A stretch of DNA of 64,000 nt from Heliopora coerulea (taxonomy: Eukaryota > Cnidaria > Anthozoa > Scleralcyonacea > Helioporidae): assembly GCA_030142905.1 (NCBI GenBank), contig JASJOG010000123.1, positions 538,501-602,500 on the forward strand. The letters run 5' to 3'. Of the stretch, positions 51,680 to 63,006 are shown piece by piece. The position numbers were made by a program, and so were the translations under genes. Under the pieces are notes generated by a model that was not told the DNA's origin, did no database searches, and saw only the letters and a program-made list of their open reading frames with translations. Numbering within the stretch: the stretch's first letter is position 1; every line of letters starts with the position of its first letter.

Positions 51680-53591
51680 AGCCTAGTTTCCATATAGTTG
51701 TAATTGTTGTAATTCCAAATATTCAAAACAAATGTCTGAGTTTACTTGTTAAAAAACTAAGATTGGATATTACAGAATTATTTACATCAATTAAAGAATT
51801 ACAGAAGTAATAAAATATAAAAATATGAACAGTTCATACAAAATTAAAAAGACATTTATTTATTTGCAACCAATCAAAAACCTACTTCACCACTCTGGTG
51901 TATTTAGTGTGCTAGTCAAGAGTCCAACCCACCAACTTAATTTTTGCTGCTGCAACTTCTTACATGGTCTAGTTGCCAGGAAACAGAACCAGCTGGTGAA
52001 CAAAAGTAGTTCTCAAAATCAGTTCTTACACTTTTAGCATCAAAGCTGTAATTGTTACTTCCAAATCTGAAAACAGGTCTGAAAATATTTCCATCACTTT
52101 CTAAAATATTCCTCCAATCTCCTTCAATGATGCTACCATCCCAGCTCAGTGAATCACAGAATCCCTGTGGTGTGTAGTTTGCATTATCTGTAAGGCGCAG
52201 GTAGTTGTGGAGACACACTGTTGCCTTGATAATGCCTTCTACGGTACTGGGTGATGCACGAATTGGCCTTCGAAATATTCGCCATTTGGCAGACAATATG
52301 CCAAAGGCATTTTCAATTGTTCGTCTTGCTCGTGACAGTCGGTAGTTGTATATCCGGGAAGTTTCTGGAATATTCTGTCCACCATAGGGCTTCATCAGCC
52401 ATGGCTTGAGAGGGAAAATGTCATCGGCAACAATGACATAAGGTAACTTGTGTCCATTTACCTCTTCAGCTACTGGAAGATCCAGTTTATTTTCCAACAA
52501 GGCATTACCAAAACTAGACCCTGCAAATATGCCTGCATCATTGTCTCGACCAAAACCTCCAATATCAACCAGGGTGAAACAATATTTTGCATCACACAAG
52601 GCAAGCAACACCATACTATGGTAATGCTTGTAATTATAATACTCTGATCCAGCATTTCTTGGGCAGTCAATTGCAACATGCTTTCCATCCAGGGCACCCA
52701 AACAGTGAGGGAAGTTCCATTCCTCAAAATACTCCTCTGATATATTTTTCCACTCACTTGCCTTTGTTGGAGCAGTTAGGTACTTCTCATTGAGTGCACT
52801 CCATATCCCTTGGCAAGTCTGTCTAACAATTTGGCAAACTGTCGATTTCCCAACACGAAAATTGAAAGACTGACTTTGCTGAGAGTCCCCAGATGCCAGA
52901 AATCGAAGGGTTATAACGAGTCGCTCAGAAAGGGATATGCTTTCTCGTGAGCGACATCTTTTCTTCTGAAGATAAGGACCAACCATGCTCAAGAGATGCT
53001 CGAACCTTTCTGGAGACATTCTCAAATATCTTAAATGTAAAAATCGTGACACTATAATGAACAAACTATGCTACACATTGCGACAAATTAGAACCTAGTT
53101 ACAAACACACCCACCTGTAAAAAAATTCTCTGTCGTGAAGTCTTACCTCATCCACCAAAGTGTAATAATGGCCAAGATTCTTACGTTCTTGGAAGATCTC
53201 TCTCACCCATCTTTTATGCTTTCTCTTTGAATTACGGCGAATTCTTGCCATGGCTAAAAGTAGCACGCGTTGGGCATGCAGAAGCACCCTTCTGTTTAGC
53301 TGTGCCATCCTTCTCGCAGTGTTTTTCCCTCACGACTGCTTACAATCTTCAGTTTGTTATAGAAATGGACTTACTACAGAACTGCCTTTCCAGACGCCAT
53401 GTAAACTGTACATCCGCATGCGCAGTTTCGACAGAAATCGGCGATTGTTCGACCGAGAAGTCCTGTGAACTAGCGGGAAATCGGCGACGAATTACAACAA
53501 TTACAACGATATGGAAACTAAAATGTTGTAATTCCGTCGCCGATTATCGCCGATGGAATTACAACAATTACAACTATATGGAAACTAGGCT
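51680..53591. mobile_element. PIF/Harbinger transposon H2, compact, apparently intact
   Basis: Perfect 38-bp terminal inverted repeats (agcctagtttccatatagtt and onward at 51680; complement ending at 53591) are flanked by TTA on both sides (51677-51679, 53592-53594). The subterminal words attacaacaattacaac and tatggaaacta recur at 53493-53521 and 53557-53587. It carries only the transposase gene; no MADF/Myb-like partner fits in 1912 bp. Confidence 0.95.
51937..53308 (-). CDS. Harbinger H2 transposase (HARBI1-like), two exons
   Basis: Minus-strand exon 1 (53308-53115; MAQLNRRVLLHAQRVLLLAM) is joined to exon 2 (53032-51937) by an 82-base intron (53114-53033; gtgggt ... atttaag). This gives FFYR-YLRMSPERFEHLL and about 429 codons in total. 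The DDE triad is visible: GALDGKHVAID (Asp), VDIGGFGRDNDAGIFAG (Asp) and TIENAFGILSAKWRIF (Glu). A basic N-terminus (RIRRNSKRKHKRW) may act in nuclear import, and helix-turn-helix-like SFNFRVGKSTVCQIVR precedes the catalytic core. No stop or frameshift is seen. It should cut and paste H2 and related ends in the nucleus, probably with a Myb-like partner supplied from elsewhere. Confidence 0.9.
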
Positions 53592-54483
53592 TTAAGGTCC
53601 ATCATTTGAATCGCTGGGGAATGAGTAAAAACACCTCTCATACAAGCGATGGTTTAACAATCTATAAAATTTACAGCTGCGTTGGGGGTTTTTCAAGTTT
53701 TTTCCGAAATAAAAAAAAAATTCACATTGTAAACGAGGTATACCACCTTTGTAAAGGTAGCATATAAAGGTTATACGAAGACTAGAAAGCCAAACGTTGC
53801 CACTGAAGGCACTTTGTGAGAGTAAAACGTGGCGATACTTGATAACTTGATTTGCTGCTATAAAATGAGCATGTGCTGACCATAAATTATGTTTAAAAAT
53901 AGGTGTAAGGTATAAAAGTAAACTGAACTCGACAAAGCAAATACTGAAGCTTCAATTTAAGCAAAAGCCCCCCTAGGGAGTGTTGAAACTTGAGGTCAGA
54001 AGAGGCAGCTTGAGAAAACATCTGTTTGACAAATTTCGATGGTGCGTCTGCAAATCATAGTCTTATTTTACCACCTGGTCATGTTTCGGTTTTGGATAGC
54101 GTTCAAGTAAGCAATTTTTTCCCAAGCTGTTTCTGTAAGAGTCACTGCACCAATCTATACAATTAAACTCGAAATACCAACAAGCAATATATAACAATAT
54201 CAGTTCGACAATCTATTCTCAACGCTCGACGATTTTGCTCGTCAAGGGAAGTTGCCTCGGACTGGAAAGGGTTAAAAATGCATGTTTTACGAGACTCTAA
54301 GATGATCGACACACGCTATATTTGGTTTGATGTTTATCCTGTTTTTTGCTGAAGAGATCAGTCAACAGAGGCTTACAGCACAATATCTGTACTGTGTATT
54401 TTTGTGTGTGAAGAGAATTCACTACTAGAACACTCACTACCAAGGTTTGCTCCCCAAGATATTTAAATTGTTTTGACTTTTTC
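53592..54483. other. Intergenic DNA before duplication copy 2
   Basis: No gene. Positions 54225-54273 carry a decayed relative of the short repeat at 31341 (gattttgctcgtcaagg ... ctggaaagggtta). Homology with copy 1 starts at 54478-54484. Confidence 0.5.
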
Positions 54484-55021
54484 CTGTCCAGGAATTCTCC
54501 CCTTGACGAGTAAAGTCGTCTGGCGTTAGCCTGCACAGTAAAATACCCAAATCGGGTATGGAGTGAAAGGGTTTATAGGGCTGTTTACACGTGCAATTTT
54601 GTGCCTTGCGATTGACATCTTGGAGTATGTGTTTAACTGACGGGAGTGTCGAGGACAAACTGCAGCCAATCATAAGCAGATATCTTGCTACATAGACTGT
54701 CACGAGTTTATTACATACACTAAGATGACAATTGCAACGTGTAGAATTGCACGTGTAAACGGCCTTAATAAATTATTTACGGCACTGGTAAATGAACATA
54801 TCGTAAAAAAATATCAATCACCAGGAATTCTTTTTTCCAGCACCAAAGTCTTGTGTTTGCACAGGGTTTGTACTGAAATATAGTCTAATTTTTCCCCCTT
54901 TTCCAGAAGACTAGAAGGCGTAAGAATTAGTGCCAGAAGATTAGAATACAAGTAAGATATTTTCTTTCGGGATGCCATGAAAACCCAAAAATTAGCGTTT
55001 GACTTAAAATTGTACGTGTGG

Positions 55022-55032
55022 CAAGGCTCTAA
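55022..55032. other. Empty site of the Penelope-like insertion
   Basis: A single caaggctctaa where copy 1 has two copies around 915-2707. It proves the insertion came after duplication or after allele divergence. Confidence 0.9.
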
Positions 55033-58000
55033 GATGATCCACTCATGGTTTGATCAACACACAACATTCCCAAGAGTAAAACATATCTTTATATATTCAA
55101 AAAGAACGCATAAACTTGTAATAGCTCTATTGCCATGCGGAGTCACACAAAGGCTGCGGAACTGCCATGGAACATGCACTAGAGGCCAAGTAACCAACAT
55201 TTTTCTATATGACCGTAAGTTCCAATTTAGGGACATGAAAGTGCTCCTTTGCTGATGTTAAAAGTTCTCTTTTTCAGGAAATGAGTTAGCAGGAAGGAAA
55301 AATCCCTTTTATCTAGGTACAGAAGACCTCAATTTTCAAAGATAAAGATGTTCTCAATAAACCAAAACACTTTCAAATTGTTTAGTATTGAAAACTGCAT
55401 TGAGATAAAGTTGATTTTAGATCCCTCAATCGCTCCGCTTGTGAGATGTGTGACGATGTTGCTCCATTATCATTTTGGTTTCAAATTTTGAATTTTTCAA
55501 GTCACAAGCTCAAGTTTTCCTTGACAAGGGCCTTCCCAGAAGCTGGTCATACCAGCTTTTGAAAACGAGGACTTGTCAAAGGAAAATTCTCAGTTGGCTT
55601 TAAGCCCTGTACACACGACCAAGTTTTCCTTGACAAGTTAAATTTGTTCATGTGCACGAAAAACAAAAATTGACCGTTCTTCCTTGACAAGTCACTTTTT
55701 TCAAAAGCTGGCATTACCAGCTTTTGTGCAAGGTTCCTTGTCAAGGAGAAATTGTGAAGGAAAACTTGGTGGCGTGTACGGGACTTAAGGGATGGCCCAA
55801 TTTGTCACTATAGAAAGCTGTAATGACAATCTAGAGACTTAGTAATTTCCAACGTTTCTGCGAAAGCATGTCCCAAGACCTTCTCAACATGACAATCGAA
55901 CTAACTTTCACTGTTTTATAACTTACTGTCTGTAATTATTTTCTTAAAACGTGTTCCCATATAATTTTATGCATTCACTAAGCTTTTAACAGTTCTTACA
56001 TACGGCCCACTTTCCCTCAGATAAAATCTTCTGTATGTCGTTGGCCAAAAGTAAAATAATATACTGGAGTTTATATAAGACGAAGGAAATTTTCGAGAGT
56101 CAGACTCGAAAATTTTCTGCATCGTATACCAACGAGCATCGAGTGTAAACGCTAAATATTCGTAATATGATAAACTGTCTACCGGCAACGACGCCAGATA
56201 AAGAGTTAATGTTTTAATATTTTTGTTTCAATACGTTTTTCATAATTATTCGCATTTTATTCATTTAAAATAATTAGTATGGCTCTCTCTTTTCATTAAT
56301 GACCCATTTCTGAAGGGCTTCCGAGGTCTATGGCATTAAGGTCTAACAGTAAATCATTTCGACACCCCGTTTCTTCTTGTCATGACAAACTTGAAACAAG
56401 CTGTTTTTAGCCTCGTAACAACTTTGATGACTCGTCGAACCTGTTATACAAGCTATTCCAACAACCTTGCTATTTGCCGTTTTCTGCATCTTACAACTGT
56501 TAATCTCGACAGTTTGCTATGGCTTAGGAAAGAAACAACTTGCAATGGTATAGACAATAACCAGATGGTGCCGGCTAGGTTAAACACTCTGAACACTATT
56601 GTGACAGCCTGTCTACGTTCACAGAGTTGATCGCACTTTCAAAGATTAAATGCAAACATGCTGCTAAGTACGGCGACATTTCGTAATAAATGACACCTAT
56701 GCCTTATTAGAAAAACATTATTGCCAATAACGGGAAGCTTTGGAAATACAAATAGTGACAAACCAAACAAATGAAATGAAAACCAAAGCATAATATTAGT
56801 GCGTTTTTGGTTGGGTATGTATTCATGCCATAACTTGACAACTCGTGTCTCTGCAAGCCTGTCGAGATCAAAGACGCCAGCAAAGTAAATTACCCGTCAA
56901 GAAAAGCTGTCAGTTCAGGATAGCTAAAGGAGACGATATGGAACTGTGGTGCTAATGCGCATTAAATTATTCATAATTTTAGCTCTGAAATGATTAATTC
57001 AAGTCCGATGAAAACACAGGAAAAAGCGTCGGAGTAGAAAGACGTCAAGAAAAGATTTATTTGTTTATTATTTTTCAGCAGAAACTTTTCAATTGGAATC
57101 TTTAAACTGGCTTGACAATCCATGAACAAGAATAAAACAAATGAGTTCTTGATAAGAAATTAGTAAAACGACTCCCAAACCCAAACTACTTTCAGTGTAT
57201 TCAAGCAAAATCATAGTGCCTTTTTCCAGACTCTGTTGTGTTTTCGTAACGTGCAGCAATTAATACGGACTTCAAGATCTACGAAGTCAACTAGAATGAC
57301 GATGTCCTTGAAAATTTCGGCATTGAAAGAAACCACGGTTTATTAGCCACAGTGCTTGATAGCTGTGGCTTGTTTTATGACTCCAGAAACACTCCAGTCC
57401 TTCTAAATCGACTGTAGTCTCTGCTTTACTTCAATCTTAAGTAACAGCCTGTTTTTACTCCACAAACTGACGTCTTCCTTAAGGCGTGAAAATGGTCTGG
57501 ATGACGTTGTATGCAAAATGACGACAGTGTTTAGAATGCTCTAGAGAATAAACATTATTCATTCTTTATTTTGAATCAAGAATTCTTTCGTTTACAGGAG
57601 GTCACCGTTGAAGTTGACGTCATAGATCTTAAGGTCTCTAATTTAATAGTGAGCAGCAATGAAGAAATCCACTGAGTCCGAAACTTTGGCTTACTTTCCG
57701 AACTGTTTGTCAGTCAAGATTTTTGTCAAAAAACCTCGCAAGTTCTAAAAAAAAAAAAAATTATTCGTCTTGGGGAAAAAGTATTTCACTGGCCTCAGGC
57801 TGCCAATTCGTCAAAAATCTGAACTGAAACTTCAGATATAAAACTGATCTAGGGTTTGGGTCAGGGTTAGAGTTGGGACTGGGGCTGCTGTTAGAGTTTG
57901 GGAAAGGATTAGCATCAGTAAAATTGTGAAGTTGTCACCTGATGTTACTCTGAAGCAAGCGAAATAACGTCTTCCATTCGTTTCTTACGTCTGCTGAACT

Positions 58001-58920
58001 GCGCTGTAATTCCAGCTGACTTAATGCCTTCTGCAAAGTGTATACCTCCAAGCATGCTGCACAGTACAGGTGTTTGCAAAAACAACATTTGGGGATTGAT
58101 GACAGCTAGTCCTTAAAGAATCTATCCCGAGAGACATCAGGATCAATCAAACGTACAGAACATTTCAGATGGACAGAACCTTTATTTTCAGCATTGGAAA
58201 AAAATGTTAGTAATTTTATTCAGTAGAGGAGAAATACTTTTGCTTCTATTTTATAATTTTCCTGCTAATGGATCATGTAGAACCCTTGCAAATATACCAC
58301 GCTATTTACCTGGCAATTACCACATTTCTTACAGTATACATTCATTTAAGTAAAGAAAATGATCTGAAGGCGTCGAATTTATACAATGAGTATTGTCTCA
58401 GAACTGGCTAAGTGAACTGTTAACTTTCATCGTTTGCCTTTTTGTCATAAATTTTTTAACAGGTGTAAGAATGCAATTTGAACAGAGTTGCATTAAAACT
58501 GCGTTTTAGATCATCAGAATTGCATTAAAATAGAAATAACACTATACTGCATGACGCCTATCACCTTTGAATCTTGATAAAAACCAAAACGAAAAAAAAA
58601 GAAAAGAAGAGAAAAGAAAAGAAAAAACTACAGCACATGCCTCATTATCCAGATATTTTTTCAGGTTCACAAGTTCCACTCCCCAGATGATAAATGTCCC
58701 GTCCACGACGCTTAGCTAATTACCCTGTAAAACATTAACGGTCCCACATTTTCTAATTTTGGTTAAAGAAACAATTTCTTACCTTACTTAACAATTACGT
58801 TTATTTACCCCAACACATATGTTCATATTCTATTCATGTGACAGTTTTTCAAAGAATTTGTCGATTCCTTAATTTATTCTGGCACACTCAAATGTAATGT
58901 GATGAAGTACCAAAGCTAGT
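55033..58920. other. Duplicated intergenic DNA, copy 2
   Basis: It contains the TTAA MITE (55604-55784), the non-constrained 82-codon ORF (56382-56630), a gggttagg-like stretch at 57848-57900 and an A/G tract near 58590-58630. No gene recognised. Confidence 0.5.
55604..55784. mobile_element. 181-bp TTAA-flanked MITE (copy 2)
   Basis: The same length and ends as 3291-3471, with TTAA at 55600-55603 and 55785-55788. An internal A tract differs. Confidence 0.65.
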
Positions 58921-58924
58921 GCGG

Positions 58925-58997
58925 ACCAATCGGCTTTGAAATTCACGGACGTAGAAGAGTATAAACAAGCGTGGAAAGAACATTAGTAATATCAGTT
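58925..58997 (+). promoter_or_regulatory. Core promoter of secreted-peptide gene 2
   Basis: CCAAT-containing accaatcgg, TATAAA (58960-58965) and TCAGTT initiator (58992-58997), with the same spacing as copy 1. The base after the TATA region differs (acaagcg against acacgcg). Confidence 0.7.
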
Positions 58998-59027
58998 TAA
59001 CACTAACCTGAAGGCTCTGGAAAGAGG

Positions 59028-59312
59028 ATGGTTCGGGAGAAGAGTTCTGTCATTGCCTTGCTTCTGATCCTCAGCTTATGTGGATGTTTGACTATGCCAT
59101 GGATGGACAAAGTCGATGGAGGCTTGAGAAACGAATGGAAAAAAGAGAGAATCTATGACAAGATAGGCTCAAAGTTATCTGATTCGATCAAATCGCTGTA
59201 TGATGGAAAAGAACGAGGAGAAACTCAGAAAAGGATGAAAAAAAGACCCGGTTGTCCAATTATGAATCCTAACGGTTTTCCAAAATGTAAAACTGTAGAC
59301 AGTCAGACTTGA
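59028..59312 (+). CDS. Small secreted two-cysteine peptide precursor, paralogue 2
   Basis: A 94-residue precursor with ATG 59028. Residues 1-79 match paralogue 1 exactly: signal peptide, charged propeptide and MKKR at 70-73. The C-terminus after CPIM differs: N-P-N-G-F-P-K-C, with the second Cys at 87, and a longer VDSQT end. The two-cysteine loop is kept but is one residue larger and gains Lys. One synonymous base differs in the shared 237 nucleotides. Eight substitutions, all non-synonymous, and two in-frame insertions (3 and 6 bases) fall in the last dozen codons. This fits a conserved delivery precursor with a fast-evolving mature peptide. The function is unknown. Confidence 0.75.
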   Translation: MVREKSSVIALLLILSLCGCLTMPWMDKVDGGLRNEWKKERIYDKIGSKLSDSIKSLYDGKERGETQKRMKKRPGCPIMNPNGFPKCKTVDSQT

Positions 59313-59386
59313 AAGAGCTTGACATCGCTATTTTTAGAATATTGTTAAATTGAAGGCATGTTAATGTCAGCATCTTTATCAGTGAA

Positions 59387-59396
59387 AATAAATAAA
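59387..59396 (+). terminator. Overlapping poly(A) signals of peptide gene 2
   Basis: AATAAA at 59387-59392 and 59391-59396, 75 bases after the stop, as in copy 1. Confidence 0.65.
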
Positions 59397-59644
59397 ACGT
59401 TTATTAGAGATATTATGCCTCCAACAAATTAAAAAATAGTGACGTAGTTCAGATCTGAAGATGGTTTGATGCACGCAGCTTTGACTGTATTTTTATTCGC
59501 GTATTTTAGTAAAACAAACCCATGCTTGCATAAGAAAACGTTATTTTCCTGTAAAATATCTACTTGCTAGAAATAAGAACAGCGCAAAATCGAATACAGT
59601 GGTGCAGAGAAAGGAATCGCCGTCTGAAGCCGAAATAAAAGTTT

Positions 59645-60360
59645 TGGCGTTCCTTTGCCCAGTTAGGGAGGGATTGTTTATATGAGAGGCGAGCCAGCCC
59701 GCTAGGCGAGGTCTCGCCTCATTAAGTGGCGAACTATCGGTAGGTGGGACGCAAATTTTCCCATGCAAGGTCCTAATTACACGAGACAAGCTGGCCCGGC
59801 CACCGGGCCAACTCGCTAAACGGGCTAGGCTGCCAAACAATGATAAACCCACTAAAGAAAATAATGTGATTACATGACAACGAGCAAGCCCGTTCGCCAG
59901 GCAGTTCGGTTCAAGGCAACCGGGCCAGCTCGGTACACGAACCAGCTCACCTCCTGTAATAATAGTCAAAATAGGTGAGCCTGGCAACCGGGCTAGTTTA
60001 ATGTCAAGGAGCATGCGCACATAGTAAATTCAAACAACTATCCAGCTCGGCAAGCGGGCCAGTTTACTTCGTGTAATATCACGACATTACCGTCCCTGGC
60101 TACAGGGCTAGCCCGTTAGCACGGCTTGCTCGCCTTCATGTAATCAAGGCCTAAACACCCACTAGTAGGGCAGGCCCTTTTACCAGGAGGATCTTTTTGG
60201 GGGGAGTGCACATATGCTACGGTTATTTCATCATTTTCGCGCCAAATTTCAACGTAAATAACCCCGGAGGCCGGATCAAATTCACTGATATAAAGGCGAG
60301 GCAAAAACCGTCTCACTTCCCGGGTTATCCCGCTTACCGGGATGGTTCGCCTCCCACAAA
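59645..60360. repeat. Inverted-ended repeat of ggcgagccagcccg modules (copy 2)
   Basis: The same array as 7320-8035, with substitutions concentrated in the modules (for example gctaggcgag against gctaagcgag). Confidence 0.5.
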
Positions 60361-60852
60361 AACAGCCTATTACTCTGTATTAAGTTGCAATCTCTGTAAA
60401 ACTGGTCCACTTCATTTCGGGTCAGAAAATGATTTCAACTTTGCCAGCGAAACTCAGGGGCGCAAATCCATGTAAATGTTGCGGGATGATGTTTCTTAAA
60501 GTCAATTAGAGCTTGAGTTCAAAAGTAATTAGTGCTTGCATGATAAGAATTTAAGCGTCCTACGCCTAAGAGACCCAGCATTGGTGTGAGGCCTTTAGGA
60601 TAGAATAAAACAAAGCTATATTATGTGCACAGTTTTCGTGTTTTAATGATCTTTGGGTTGATCTACTATGTAGATCTACTACCTTGTTAAAAGGCAAACA
60701 CATGCAATATTTAATGAGTCAATAACCAACACAATGAATGAAAGCCCCGCATGAGTGCTCGTTTCTCGTTGTCGGCGAGGACACATCTTTCCCATGCATG
60801 AATCTCATCGCAATCACATCCCCAATCAACCCCAGCAATCCGAGGCCCCGCA

Positions 60853-61339
60853 CGTGACGGCGCGGCTATTTTTTATTTCGAAAACGGTCTTTGCCACACT
60901 AATTTTTTTTTCGCGTTTCCCTGAGGGCCCTCACTAAATGATGAAATCATATATGCCTGCATGCTGCCCGTATAGAACCTGCATGCAGGCCTAGTGTAGT
61001 GGTTAATGCAACCAATATGGATCGGGAAAGAGAGTGCAGTGTTTGGTTTTCTTCAAGCTTTCATATGGTCAAAATGTTAAAATTAGAGTTATATAGCGAC
61101 ATGTGGGTCAAGTTAGGGTATAAACGACGCAGTAAACCTCCTACTGGGATAGTTAGGTTAGGGTTTTGGTTTGGATTATGTGACCCAGATAATCCGTCGT
61201 TGAATTTAAAGTCAAGGAAAGAAAACAGGAAAAAAATTTTGACCATGTATTTTATTGATGCGACTTAACGGAGTTAGGGAAGGCGAGAAAATTAGGATGG
61301 CAAACACCGTTTTCGAAAGGATCAACTGCGACGACGCGG
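60853..61339. mobile_element. TIR element with tRNA-like interior, copy B
   Basis: Orthologue of 8525-9698 without the hAT MITE. About 75 bases covering the B-box-like part (8704-8785 in copy 1) are missing, so only the A-box-like part (tagtgtagtggttaatgc) remains. Confidence 0.55.
61174..61181. other. Empty site of the hAT MITE
   Basis: gattatgt, single, against duplicated gattaggt in copy 1. Confidence 0.85.
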
Positions 61340-61432
61340 GAAAAATTATCACACAGACCTAACTTGTGACTGGCTGATGTGAAATTATGGATGCAGTAAC
61401 CAACAGAAAACAAGGCACAGCAAATATTGAGG

Positions 61433-61440
61433 GTTTAGCT
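61433..61440. other. Empty site of the hAT transposon
   Basis: gtttagct, single, against the atttagcc and gtttagcc flanks of the hAT in copy 1. Confidence 0.8.
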
Positions 61441-61527
61441 TGACGAGTGACGAGTGTCACTGATATTCGGAAATTCACCAGAGTCGCAACCAAATGCTCA
61501 CGTTCGAAACTAGTGAAAATTTTTTGA

Positions 61528-61702
61528 GCGCCAAATGTAAAACAAATGTGTAACGATGAAAATGCGGTAATTTTATCATTATTTACGTATATAAACCGTT
61601 ATTTGTAAATAATGTTCTTATAACAAATAACGGCTCATATACGTCAATAATGATAAAATTGCCACTTTTTCATCATAAACATTTGTTTTACTTTTGGCGC
61701 CG
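61528..61702. repeat. Fold-back element, copy 2
   Basis: Same as 13584-13758. Ends gagcgccaaatg and cttttggcgcc are inverted, and the arms are slightly diverged. Confidence 0.8.
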
Positions 61703-62877
61703 CATAAAAATGAGCTGAAATGCATTGTTGATGATTTTGGTTTCAACGATATGTCTTTCAATAAATTGGTTCTGTAGACAGCCGCTTTGGACTTAAAGAA
61801 AATATGGCATAGAAGTTATGCTTCTGTGTTAAGAGAAGGAGTAAAGACTAGATCAGAATAAAATGACCCATCTATTCTTTAAGTGAGCTACAACAACGGC
61901 TTTAAACAGAGGTTGAACATGAAAATATAACAGCAGATAGATTTAAGAAGGTTGTTCTAACCTCAATTTAGAGTCATTGTTTCGTTGAGGTTATAACATG
62001 AATTAAGTATCGGAAAAGGTCGTTATACCTTGCCTTAGAAGTATCTAGTGAATGATTCTGATTGATTCATTTACAGATTTGTGCGATCAGTATCTTACAG
62101 ACAATCGAGTAAGTCTGCAGGGATTTCACTGGAAGATTAAGGCATCTTAACTCCATGCCCTCACGCTACTATACTGCCATAAGATCAGCATTCCCGAATG
62201 ATGACCGTCATAAATAACGAGTTTTTTTAAGAGAAGTGTCTGATTCGTTGCTGCAGTCCATTACCGCACAGTGTGTTGTCGACATGATGGAATAATTCAA
62301 CTTGAATTGGCCCGAACTTATTTTCACACTCTACTAATTGACTCTACTGCGTTTTGCTGTGTTTAAAATAGGACATCACAGTTCTTCTCAAATTACATCT
62401 TAGCTAATTTAGTAAATTTTAATGGCGGCGCAAAATTTCTGATGACCAAACTCAATAACAGCGCGGCCTTTTTGAATTTCGACTTAAAACTTTGCACATT
62501 AAGTTGCGATTACGTAAACTTCAAAATGGTAAAATAAAAAAGGAGATTAAAAATTTCGTCTTAGTGATACTTTAAGAGTGTATTAATACAAACTTTTTGT
62601 ATTATTTAAACTCGAATGTTCATCATTACAATCGTAGCAATGGAGTGCTTTATTTTACCCTCACTTAATTTAAAACCATTGAAATTAAACTGTAATTAAT
62701 TGAACGTAGTTATTAGCCTCGGAAATTTCCTTTGAAGTATGGTAAATCCTTGAAAGTATGTTGTAAAATAGTAAAGTTTCTGCGAGAAGCCTCAGAACGA
62801 GGGGGAGTTAAAAACTTTTGAAGTGAGGAAAGGACTTTAAGGATTGATCAGAGTGCGTTTTTCTGGTTTTTGGGTTG
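61703..62877. other. Duplicated intergenic DNA, copy 2
   Basis: Collinear with 13759-14937. No gene seen. Confidence 0.5.
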
Positions 62878-63006
62878 CTTTTAGGTTTAGGTTTAGGTTT
62901 AGGTTTAGGATTAGAGTTAGGGTTAGGGTTGGGTTTAGGGTTAGGTTTGGTTTAGGCTTTGGCTTAGGCTTAGGTTTAGGGTCAGGGTTAGGCTTAGGGT
63001 TAGGTG
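62878..63006 (+). repeat. Degenerate interstitial telomere-like repeats, copy 2
   Basis: Same as 14938-15070 but shorter by about one gcttag unit. Confidence 0.75.

Noticed and set aside
53227..53595. Plus-strand ORF at the right end of Harbinger H2
   Set aside because: It overlaps transposase exon 1 in antisense and runs into the terminal repeat. No support.
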